5,275 bases of DNA from Candidatus Sulfotelmatobacter sp. (GTDB taxonomy: Bacteria; Acidobacteriota; Terriglobia; Terriglobales; Acidobacteriaceae): contig JASHRB010000630.1 in assembly GCA_030037575.1 (NCBI GenBank), positions 1 to 5,275 on the forward strand. The letters are read 5' to 3'. Made by a program: the position numbers and the translations under genes. How positions within the stretch are numbered: position 1 is the first letter of the stretch; the number at the start of each line of letters is the position of its first letter. Of the stretch, positions 1-5,020 are shown piece by piece. The notes below the pieces were generated by a model that worked only from the letters and a program-made list of their open reading frames with translations, was not told where the DNA came from and searched no databases.

Positions 1-60
1 CGATGTTGTCGTTCGCCCGGGGGGAGGAGTACGGGGGAACGGCCACCGCAACTTCGCTTG

Positions 61-87
61 CGGGCTGCGGCTTCGGACTGCAGCCCG
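61..87. repeat. Hairpin with a possible C(UUCG)G tip
   Basis: CGGGCTGC (61-68) and GCAGCCCG (80-87) form a perfect 8-bp stem; the 11-base loop contains CTTCGG (71-76), which in a plus-strand RNA could close as a UUCG tetraloop. The flanks recur as a shorter copy: CTTGCGGG is at 57-64 and 130-137, and GCAGCCCGG at 80-88 and 139-147. The second copy lacks 14 of the intervening bases. No T-run follows, so I do not call it a terminator. Confidence 0.5.
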
Positions 88-132
88 GCAGCTTCCAGAC
101 CAATCAATTTGGCCGTTTGTTTTGCTGCACTT

Positions 133-222
133 GCGGGAGCAGCCCGGTCACCTCTGGCCTGACAACCACCCCCGCGCCGGTCTTGGCTAACGACTGTTTT
201 TCCTGACCTGCTCCGCTCCCGC
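133..222. repeat. Long imperfect inverted repeat (rod-like hairpin)
   Basis: GCGGGAGC (133-140) pairs perfectly with GCTCCCGC (215-222). The helix can continue inward through AGC 141-143 with GCT 210-212 and GGTCA 146-150 with TGACC 204-208, separated by small bulges: 16 bp in all, closing a span of 53 bases. A competing hairpin, CCTGCT/AGCAGG (207-212/225-230), uses part of the same sequence. If transcribed from the candidate promoter at 254-282, this would lie in the leader. I matched it to no known RNA family. Confidence 0.4.
178..201 (+). terminator. Weak plus-strand terminator-like element
   Basis: CGGTC (178-182) and GACTG (192-196) can pair over 5 bp (one G-U) around a 9-base loop and are followed directly by TTTTT (197-201). 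It would suit a plus-strand transcript entering from the left, such as a gene tail ending at 162. The stem is short and the element overlaps the larger 133-222 inverted repeat. Confidence 0.22.
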
Positions 223-241
223 GAAGCAGGCCGTAAAGGAC

Positions 242-267
242 CACGGGAATGCAAAGTTACTCCCGTG
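242..267. repeat. Inverted repeat overlapping the candidate left-facing promoter
   Basis: CACGGGA (242-248) and TCCCGTG (261-267) are perfect complements separated by 12 bases. The repeat covers the -10 box and start point of the candidate promoter at 254-282, an arrangement seen for dimeric repressor sites. It could also simply form a 7-bp hairpin. No cognate regulator gene is in the window. Confidence 0.4.
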
Positions 268-282
268 TATGGGGTCTGTCAA
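254..282 (-). promoter_or_regulatory. Candidate promoter reading towards the left edge
   Basis: The minus strand carries a perfect TTGACA (282-277) followed after 17 bases by TAACTT (259-254), a weak -10 element matching at 3/6 positions. Transcription would start near 247 and run leftwards through the inverted repeats at 207-222/133-150 and 61-87. No downstream coding start is clear in this window, so the target is either a gene beyond the left edge or an untranslated RNA. The inverted repeat 242-267 overlaps the -10 element and could act as an operator. Confidence 0.28.
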
Positions 283-419
283 GAGGGAAACACTATAGGT
301 TGTATCCTCAACAATGACGGGCTTGATTCGGGCATGGCGACCCGATTTTCCACAGTGCGCTTTCATGATCTGTTCATAAAACGTTCGAGCCAAAGCTGCT
401 TGGTCGTTCGACGGTTCAC

Positions 420-438
420 GCGGCGCTCAAAGCGCCGC
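420..438. repeat. Strong GC hairpin downstream of the GDYLV gene
   Basis: GCGGCGCT (420-427) and AGCGCCGC (431-438) form a perfect 8-bp stem around CAA. It lies about 75 bases after the minus-strand stop at 513. There is no T-run on either side, so it is not a classic intrinsic terminator. It could be a REP-type hairpin or could protect the mRNA 3' end. Confidence 0.5.
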
Positions 439-512
439 TCTTCCACGGTTGCAGGTAATTTCTTTCGTTCCTTCGCGCCCGCGTTTGTTTTCTGCTCTTC
501 CCCTCCGGTTCA

Positions 513-821
513 TCAGAGTCCCTGCAGGCGGTCGTGGCGATCTAGAGTTTCTGGCCGCTGGTGAAGCATCGTTGGCGTTCCAGGAATTCCGAGGGGCGAG
601 TGAGGATGCGCCCGGTCGTCCAGGATGGGAACGTAGACGTCCTCGAAGAACTCGCGGGTGACGATGCGAAGGACTCCGTCGGAAAACTCGACGAGGTAGT
701 CGCCGCGGCGGCCGGAATGCCGACGGCCGAGGGCGTCCGTAAAAGTGAGGCTGGAGGCTAGTTGCCTGGCTTTGACCAGGAAGCGAGTGCGATAGGTGAT
801 CCAGAGATTGCGTGCCTTCAT
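513..821 (-). CDS. Small hypothetical protein with a GDYLV...DG...FE..Y.P motif
   Basis: The 102-residue frame runs from ATG 821 to TGA 513-515. A purine-rich GGGGGA (836-831) lies 9 bases before the ATG and supports this start. Residues 10-21 read YRTRFLVKARQL, and residues 40-66 read GDYLVEFSDGVLRIV followed by FFEDVYVPI. This arrangement (a starting Tyr plus basic strand, a central GDYLV/GDW-type turn, DG, then FE..Y.P) is shared with small bacterial and phage proteins of unknown function of about 70-100 residues. They look like compact beta-rich folds. The last 35 residues are Pro/His/Asp-rich, probably disordered, and fall outside the conserved part. No membrane segment or signal peptide is visible; it should be cytoplasmic. 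Coding use is good through the conserved core. It seems to stand alone, with its own candidate promoter upstream. Its function is not known to me. Confidence 0.68.
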   Translation of the reverse strand: MKARNLWITYRTRFLVKARQLASSLTFTDALGRRHSGRRGDYLVEFSDGVLRIVTREFFEDVYVPILDDRAHPHSPLGIPGTPTMLHQRPETLDRHDRLQGL

Positions 822-825
822 GAAT

Positions 826-874
826 TCAGTTCCCCCATGCTCAGTTCTCAGTTTGTGCGTGGCCAGTGATCAGT
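826..874. repeat. Cluster of short TCAGT/ACTGA motifs
   Basis: On the plus strand TCAGT occurs at 826-830, 841-845, 848-852 and 870-874, with a related CCAGTG at 864-869 beside TGATCA. On the minus strand these read ACTGA and lie in the 5' leader of the GDYLV gene, directly before its ribosome binding site. I recall comparable strings of ACTGA/GATCA pieces between genes in Acidobacteria, but cannot verify that here. Confidence 0.4.
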
Positions 875-964
875 AATCCGTGTTCCCTTTTCGTTCCCAG
901 TGTCCGCTGCCAGATCTGATTTCTTGGTTTTGCAATCATGATTTTTTGTCTGTGGGCGAGAGTG

Positions 965-993
965 AATGTACGAGCGAAACGGCGCGGGGTCAA
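965..993 (-). promoter_or_regulatory. Candidate sigma70 promoter for the GDYLV gene
   Basis: On the minus strand a -35 element TTGACC (993-988) is followed after exactly 17 bases by TACATT (970-965), which match the consensus at 5/6 and 4/6 positions. Transcription would start near 958, giving a leader of about 137 bases before the ATG at 821. The spacing and direction fit the only good gene nearby. This is pattern matching to the E. coli-type consensus and is unproven in this organism. Confidence 0.35.
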
Positions 994-1421
994 TTCAGTA
1001 TTTTTGGTGCAATTGAGGAAATAGCGGCTGCGGATGTGGGCCAAGCAGGCAACTCGAGAATTATCTCAACATGAGGCGATAAAGCGCATGAGCAGCGCGC
1101 ATTTTCGCCGGGGGAATTTTGCGGGATGAAAGTTGCCTGGATGGGGCGGCGGATTGTCCACAGCAAGCGCACAGGAAAGGAACAGCAGGTGGTCGCCCGG
1201 GTAAGCGTGCAGCGCATCGGGTTCGGTCCGAAATTGCTCGCATAGAGCGACCGCCTTGAAGTCTCCGTTGCAAAGGCAATTGACGAGAAGGCTCGGTTCG
1301 GCATGCGGATCCAGGTTTGGCGCGCCGGCAACTTGTCGAGCTGGCTCGGAACCGATTCGCAGGCCCCCCACGTGGCGGAGAAGGCCGAGGTCAGCCCTCG
1401 CACAAACGGAAACCGACAGCC

Positions 1422-1586
1422 TTATCGCGATGGAGAAGAACCATCCGGTCTTTCTTCGCTTCTTCGAGCACGGCGGGGATCCCGGGCGCACATTTTTACC
1501 CATGCCAGGAAGGCCGGAAAATGAAGGAAGATGCCGATAGCCAGCATCGCCAAGGCGCGCGACATATGTCGAAAGCAATTTGTCAT
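1422..1586 (-). CDS. Possible small single-span membrane protein or broken gene downstream of the dehydrogenase
   Basis: A 54-codon frame starts 17 bases after the large gene's stop. Residues about 10-31 form a hydrophobic segment (ALAMLAIGIFLHFPAFLAWV), followed by a strongly basic tail. Codons across the hydrophobic part are GC-ending like those of real genes, but the tail uses AGA, CCA and other rarer codons, suggesting the frame is lost. At AAAAA (minus strand, 1497-1493), removing one A would join the helix to another frame. That frame reads IPAVLEEAKKDRMVLLHRDK and continues to a TGA at 1391, again with good codon use. So this may be a frameshifted remnant, a sequencing error or a chance frame. 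No Shine-Dalgarno is visible, and both possible ATGs (1586 and 1565) sit inside inverted repeats. I recognise no family. Confidence 0.25.
   Translation of the reverse strand: MTNCFRHMSRALAMLAIGIFLHFPAFLAWVKMCARDPRRARRSEERPDGSSPSR
1560..1571. repeat. Perfect 12-base palindrome CGACATATGTCG
   Basis: The 12 bases equal their own reverse complement. The palindrome lies 3 bases beyond the terminator-like hairpin and contains the second candidate ATG (1565) of the small ORF. It could be a dimeric-protein binding site or chance; no promoter elements are obvious beside it. Confidence 0.4.
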
Positions 1587-1597
1587 CGGTAAATTGC
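1575..1597 (-). terminator. Terminator-like hairpin just after the dehydrogenase stop codon
   Basis: On the minus strand GCAATTT (1597-1591) and AAATTGC (1581-1575) pair perfectly over 7 bp around a 9-base loop, followed by TTTC. The hairpin begins 6 bases after the TAA stop of the large gene. Position and the trailing T residues suit a weak intrinsic terminator, but the stem is AT-rich and the T-run short, so termination would be leaky at best. The loop contains the ATG at 1586 of a possible small ORF, so the structure could instead affect its translation. Confidence 0.35.
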
Positions 1598-1603
1598 CCG
1601 CGT

Positions 1604-4600
1604 TTATGATTTTCTTTTCAGGGTCCAAAGCAAAGCCATTCCTGCGGCGACGCCTCCCAGTGCCAGACCCGCACGCGCCATCGACCTCCGAATTTCCAGT
1701 TTTTGTGGGCGGAGCCGGGCCTGTTCGGGGTAATCCGCGCAGGTCGAGTCTTCTACGCCGGCCTGGTGCAGCACCAGGTGCAGAACTTCGGCGAGATGAA
1801 GGGCGCGACGATCGGTGCACTGGGCGATCTGCTCGCGGCAGCTGAAGCCGTCCGCGATGATGAGCCAGTCGGCGGGAGCGCAGCGGACGGCGGGAAGAAG
1901 TTCGAGTTCACCGATGGCCGTCGAAAGATCGTATTTGTGGCGTTCGAAGCCGAACGAGCCGGCCATACCGCAGCATCCTTGCGCGGGAGCATGGAAGTCG
2001 ATGCCCAGGCGGTGCAGGAGAGATTCTTCAGCGGTCATCTTCATCAGGGACTTGTGATGGCAATGGCCGTGGAGCAAAGCTTGGCGCTTGAGACGGGGCC
2101 AGGGAAACTCTTGGGCGCGGGTTTGGAGGAATTCGCTGAGCAGAAAAGTTTGCCGCGCAAGCGTATGGGCGCGTTCGTCGTGGGGAAACAGATTCAGGAG
2201 TTCGTCGCGGAATACGGCGACGCAGCTGGGCTCGAGGCCGATGACCGGGATTCCGCTGGCGATGTGGGGCGAGAGTTCGTCGAGAATACGGAGCAGGAGA
2301 GATTGGGCGCGGCCGAGCATGCCGTGGTCATAGAGCGGACGTCCGCAGCAGAGGTGGGCATGGGGGATGGTGACGCGGAAGCCCGCGGCTTCGAGGACCT
2401 CGACGGCAGCGCGGGCGGTGTGGGGATAGAAATGGTTGTTGAAGGTGTCGGGCCACAACAGGACCTCGGGGGCTAAAGCCGCGTCCGCAGTGAAGGCTTT
2501 GCTCGTAGCGCGGGAAGCGCCGGGGCTAACGCCGCGAGCATCCGGATGGTCACTCGGCGCGACGGAAGTCGTGTCTTTCCCGGTTCCTTTCTGGCGACGT
2601 TGAAACCAGGCTCGAAAGGTCTCCGGCGCGAAGGCGGGTATGGTGCGCTGTTGCGGCATTCCAGCGATGAGTTTTGCGAGATCACGCAGAATGGGAAGTT
2701 GCGTGGCCAGATTGACGAGGCCGGGCGCGTGTGAGGCGGCGCGGGCCCAGAGGTCGATATTGCCGAAGGCATAAGCGCTCCGCCCACGCAGGCGGCCCTG
2801 GTAATAGTGCGCGAGAAATTCGGATTTATAGGTGGCGACGTCGACCCCGACCGGGCAATCGCTTTTGCATCCTTTGCAGGCGAGGCAGAGGTCGAGCGAT
2901 TGCTTCACCTCTTGGCTGCGCCAGCCGTCGCGGATAATCGCATCTTCTTTGCTCGGAACTTGCGTCATTTCCCAGAGCAGGTGAGCGCGGCCGCGGGTCG
3001 AGTGTTCTTCCTCGCGCGTGACCCGGTAGCTGGGGCACATGACGCCGCCTTGGTCGCGGCGACACTTGCCCACGCCCACGCAGCGCAGCGTAGCCTCGGA
3101 GAGGCTGCCGTGATCGGCGGGAAATTGGAAATGGGTTGCGGGCTGTCCGGGGGAGTAGTTCGCGCCCAGGCGCAGATGGTCGTCGAGCTTGTACGGTTCG
3201 ATCAGCTTGCCGGGATTCATCTTCCAATCCGGATCCCAGGCGGATTTGAATTTGCGGAAGGCCTGCATCAATTCCGGGCCGAACATTTTCGGAAGAAGCT
3301 CACCCCGGGCCTGACCGTCTCCGTGCTCGCCGGAAATCGATCCGCCGTAGCTGACGACGAGGTCGGCGGCTTCTTCCACGAAGCGGCGGAATTTTGCGAT
3401 GCCCTCTGGCGATTGCAGATCGAAGTTGATGCGGGTGTGAACGCAGCCGTGGCCGAAGTGTCCGTAGAGCGAGCCTTGGTAGCCGTAGGCGGCAAACATT
3501 TTGCGCAGGTCGCGAAGATAGTTGCCGAGTTTTTCGGGAGCGACGGCGGAGTCTTCCCATCCTTCCCAGTTGATGGGCTGGCCGGCCACATGCGAAGTCG
3601 CGCCGAGAGCGGACTCGCGAATTTCCCACACGCGCTTCTGCGGCGCGCTTTCGCTGTAGAGGCGCATTTGAGGAGGAGCCGCATTTCGCGCCAGGGAATC
3701 CATCAGGCGGCGCGCTTGCGCGTCGGCTTCCTGCGCGGTTTGCGCGCCGAACTCAACCATGAGCCATCCACCGCCAGGTGGCAGCATGGCCAGGGCTTCG
3801 GAATTCATGCCCCGCTTGCGGGTGTAGAAGACGAGAAGATCGTCGAAGCCTTCGAGGCCGATCGGGTTGTGCGCCATGATTTCGGGCACGTGGTCGGCGC
3901 ACTGGTAAATATCGGCATAGGCGAGCAGCAGCAGCACGCGCTCGCGGGGGCTTTCGACCAGGCGGCAGGTGGCTTCCAGAATGGTGACGCAAGTGCCCTC
4001 CGAGCCGACGAGCGCGCGGGCGACGTGGAAGCCGTTTTCCGGCAATAGCCAGTTCAGGTTATAGCCGGAGACGCGGCGGGGAATGTTGGGGAAGCGGTGA
4101 CGGATCAGATCGGCGTAGTCGTTGGCGATTTGTTTAAGAGAGGCGGGGATCTGCTTTATGCGTGGTTCCAGGCTGCCGCCCGACCCTTCCGGGCCGCCCG
4201 CCGGCCGAGAGTGGCGGTCCCCGCATGGTTCGACCAAGTTTTCTCCGACTTTCAGGCGCAGGCCGTCGTAGGTGAGGACTTCGAGGGCTTGGATGTTGTC
4301 ATCGGTCTTGCCGCCCATGACCGAGTGAACGCCGCAAGAGTTGTTGCCGATCATGCCGCCGAGCGTGCAGCGGTCGTGGGTGGAGGGATCGGGAGCGAAA
4401 GTCAGGTGATGCTTTTCGGCGGCGGCGCGAAGCCTGTCGAGCACGACTCCGGGTTCGACGCGGGCGACGCGGCGCACGGGATCGATTTCGAGAATCTTGG
4501 ACATGTATTTCGAGAAATCTAGAATGACGGCGACGTTGCAGCATTGGCCAGCGAGCGAAGTGCCGGCCCCGCGGCAGAGAAGCGGCGCGCCGAATTCGCG

Positions 4601-4822
4601 GCACAGCGTGACCGTGGCAAGAACATCGTCGGCGGCGCGCGGAATCACGACCCCGATGGGAACTTGGCGGTAGTTGGAGCCGTCGGTGGCGTAGAGGGCG
4701 CGGGCGCCGCGATCAAACCGGACTTCGCCGGAGATTCGTGTGCGCAGGGCTGCGGCAAGCGATGCTCCATCGAGTTGTGAGGATTTTGAAGGAGGACTGA
4801 GTTTGATCAGCTTATCGAGCAT
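1604..4822 (-). CDS. FAD-linked D-2-hydroxyacid dehydrogenase fused to Fe-S/CCG electron-transfer domains (GlcD-GlcF type)
   Basis: This 1072-residue protein matches the layout and roughly 1000-residue length of the YdiJ-like fused dehydrogenases. Residues 54-190 form the FAD_binding_4 (PCMH-type) domain, with RGAGTSLAGQ at 84-93 and GGMIGNNSCG at 155-164. Residues 290-545 form the FAD-oxidase C domain; GHFGHGCVH (454-462) and SGEHGDG (497-503) supply H455, H462 and E499, equivalent to the metal/substrate ligands known in D-2-hydroxyglutarate dehydrogenase. Next come Cys581, 587 and 596 (the usual CxGxGKC...MCP form of this family) and a classic 4Fe-4S motif, C646-x2-C649-x2-C652-x3-C656-P. 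Two CCG domains follow, with CCGRP at 825-829 plus C867, and C921 with CCGMAG at 950-955. The likely reaction is oxidation of a D-2-hydroxyacid (D-lactate, D-2-hydroxyglutarate or glycolate) with electrons passed via FAD and Fe-S to quinone; the substrate cannot be fixed from sequence. Residues 1050-1066 are hydrophobic and flanked by basic residues, a probable C-terminal membrane tether. Linker 741-785 is low-complexity and partly encoded by a DNA repeat. ATG 4822 is the only good start; no clear Shine-Dalgarno precedes it. Confidence 0.96.
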   Translation of the reverse strand: MLDKLIKLSPPSKSSQLDGASLAAALRTRISGEVRFDRGARALYATDGSNYRQVPIGVVIPRAADDVLATVTLCREFGAPLLCRGAGTSLAGQCCNVAVILDFSKYMSKILEIDPVRRVARVEPGVVLDRLRAAAEKHHLTFAPDPSTHDRCTLGGMIGNNSCGVHSVMGGKTDDNIQALEVLTYDGLRLKVGENLVEPCGDRHSRPAGGPEGSGGSLEPRIKQIPASLKQIANDYADLIRHRFPNIPRRVSGYNLNWLLPENGFHVARALVGSEGTCVTILEATCRLVESPRERVLLLLAYADIYQCADHVPEIMAHNPIGLEGFDDLLVFYTRKRGMNSEALAMLPPGGGWLMVEFGAQTAQEADAQARRLMDSLARNAAPPQMRLYSESAPQKRVWEIRESALGATSHVAGQPINWEGWEDSAVAPEKLGNYLRDLRKMFAAYGYQGSLYGHFGHGCVHTRINFDLQSPEGIAKFRRFVEEAADLVVSYGGSISGEHGDGQARGELLPKMFGPELMQAFRKFKSAWDPDWKMNPGKLIEPYKLDDHLRLGANYSPGQPATHFQFPADHGSLSEATLRCVGVGKCRRDQGGVMCPSYRVTREEEHSTRGRAHLLWEMTQVPSKEDAIIRDGWRSQEVKQSLDLCLACKGCKSDCPVGVDVATYKSEFLAHYYQGRLRGRSAYAFGNIDLWARAASHAPGLVNLATQLPILRDLAKLIAGMPQQRTIPAFAPETFRAWFQRRQKGTGKDTTSVAPSDHPDARGVSPGASRATSKAFTADAALAPEVLLWPDTFNNHFYPHTARAAVEVLEAAGFRVTIPHAHLCCGRPLYDHGMLGRAQSLLLRILDELSPHIASGIPVIGLEPSCVAVFRDELLNLFPHDERAHTLARQTFLLSEFLQTRAQEFPWPRLKRQALLHGHCHHKSLMKMTAEESLLHRLGIDFHAPAQGCCGMAGSFGFERHKYDLSTAIGELELLPAVRCAPADWLIIADGFSCREQIAQCTDRRALHLAEVLHLVLHQAGVEDSTCADYPEQARLRPQKLEIRRSMARAGLALGGVAAGMALLWTLKRKS
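2469..2536. repeat. REP-like duplicated motif inside the dehydrogenase coding sequence
   Basis: Two 15-base copies, GGGGCTAAAGCCGCG at 2469-2483 and GGGGCTAACGCCGCG at 2522-2536, match at 14 of 15 bases. Between them are self-complementary pieces: AAAGCC at 2475-2480 faces GGCTTT at 2495-2500, and GCGC occurs at 2508-2511 and 2517-2520. The copies are 53 bases apart, so they are translated in different frames (as RGVSP at residues 763-767 and as AALAP at 781-785). This points to conservation at the DNA level, not the protein level. The encoded Ala/Ser/Pro-rich linker lies between the Fe-S segment and the first CCG domain, where an insertion would be tolerated. I recall similar GGGGCTAAAGCC-type palindromic motifs from intergenic repeats of soil bacteria; that is memory, not a search. 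Confidence 0.5.
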
Positions 4823-4991
4823 GGGATGTAGGAATGATAAGCTCGGCGAGGATTCGGAGAAAGATGGGCTGCGCCGGCGTCATCTGCGGAGAAGGAGGGA
4901 GGCGCTGCACAACCGGTGCGGGCGTGCGCTTCCTCGTCCCGCGGGCGAAAGGGCGGGAGTTTGAAATGATTCCGGCCTTTGTCCGTACCAT
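4812..4991 (-). CDS. Doubtful small basic, Pro-rich ORF between the oxidase subunit and the FAD enzyme
   Basis: A 59-codon frame begins at ATG 4991 and ends with TAA at 4812-4814, overlapping the first 11 bases of the downstream dehydrogenase gene. Third positions are mostly G or C, as in the certain genes. The product would be basic and proline-rich, with an amphipathic or hydrophobic stretch (PIFLRILAELII) near the C-terminus. I recognise no family. Against it: the purine-rich GAGGAG directly abuts the ATG, leaving no spacing for a normal ribosome binding site. Random open frames of this length are also common in GC-rich DNA. If it is real, its stop/start overlap suggests translational coupling to the dehydrogenase, which has no visible Shine-Dalgarno sequence of its own. 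Otherwise this stretch is simply a roughly 200-base intergenic spacer. Confidence 0.22.
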   Translation of the reverse strand: MVRTKAGIISNSRPFARGTRKRTPAPVVQRLPPSPQMTPAQPIFLRILAELIIPTSHAR

Positions 4992-5020
4992 CTCCTCGAA
5001 CCGGCCCACCCATACGCCGG

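Larger units (their letters stand above)
1..512. other. Left-edge region with inverted repeats and no assignable gene
   Basis: No frame in these 512 bases shows a recognisable protein. All three plus-strand frames are open from the left edge, with stops ending at 162, 190 and 206, so the 3' tail of a plus-strand gene is possible but the frame cannot be chosen. On the minus strand, frames also run off the left edge. What stands out is structure: inverted repeats at 61-87, 133-222, 242-267 and 420-438, plus a candidate minus-strand promoter at 254-282. Confidence 0.6.
822..1603. other. Stretch without a confidently assigned gene
   Basis: About 780 bases separate the large enzyme gene from the small GDYLV gene. 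It contains the terminator-like hairpin and palindrome near 1560-1597, a possible small membrane ORF, a candidate promoter at 965-993 and TCAGT-type short repeats at 826-874. In between, a minus-strand frame is open without a stop from TTG 1578 to TGA 1066 (170 codons, no recognised family, many Cys/Pro). The plus-strand frame in the same codon register also looks coding, with high GC at third positions and low GC at second positions, but is broken by TGA at 1072 and TAG at 1243 before ending at 1524. I could not decide between a hypothetical minus gene, a decayed plus gene and non-coding DNA, and therefore call none. Confidence 0.5.

Noticed and set aside
57..103. Minus-strand frame beginning near 103 with an LPGC lipobox-like motif, running off the left edge
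   Set aside because: No hydrophobic signal sequence precedes the cysteine, and the only possible starts in the frame are TTG or GTG without a ribosome binding site.
133..222. Signal recognition particle RNA
   Set aside because: The minus strand has GGTCAGG followed by AGCCAAG within a rod-like fold, which recalls SRP helix 8, but the GGAA tetraloop and its closing bases are absent.
328..349. TCGGG/CCCGA hairpin followed by TTTT on the plus strand
   Set aside because: It has only a 5-bp stem and no plus-strand gene upstream to terminate.
1763..1777. 15-base inverted repeat CTGGTGC-A-GCACCAG
   Set aside because: It falls within the conserved coding end of the dehydrogenase (the LVLHQAG region) and is explained by ordinary codons for Leu, Val, His and Gln.
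1703..2476. 257-codon open frame on the plus strand
   Set aside because: It is antisense to the CCG domains of the same gene, has no recognisable motif and has an Ala/Gly/Glu-heavy composition typical of a shadow frame.
2807..4048. 413-codon open frame on the plus strand
   Set aside because: It is antisense to the FAD and Fe-S domains of the large dehydrogenase, whose motifs are unmistakable; long antisense frames are expected in GC-rich genes.
4097..4522. 141-codon open frame on the plus strand
   Set aside because: It lies opposite the FAD_binding_4 domain and shows no family signature.
4828..4850. TATCAT as a -10 element directly before the dehydrogenase ATG
   Set aside because: No acceptable -35 element lies at a suitable distance, and it would leave almost no leader.
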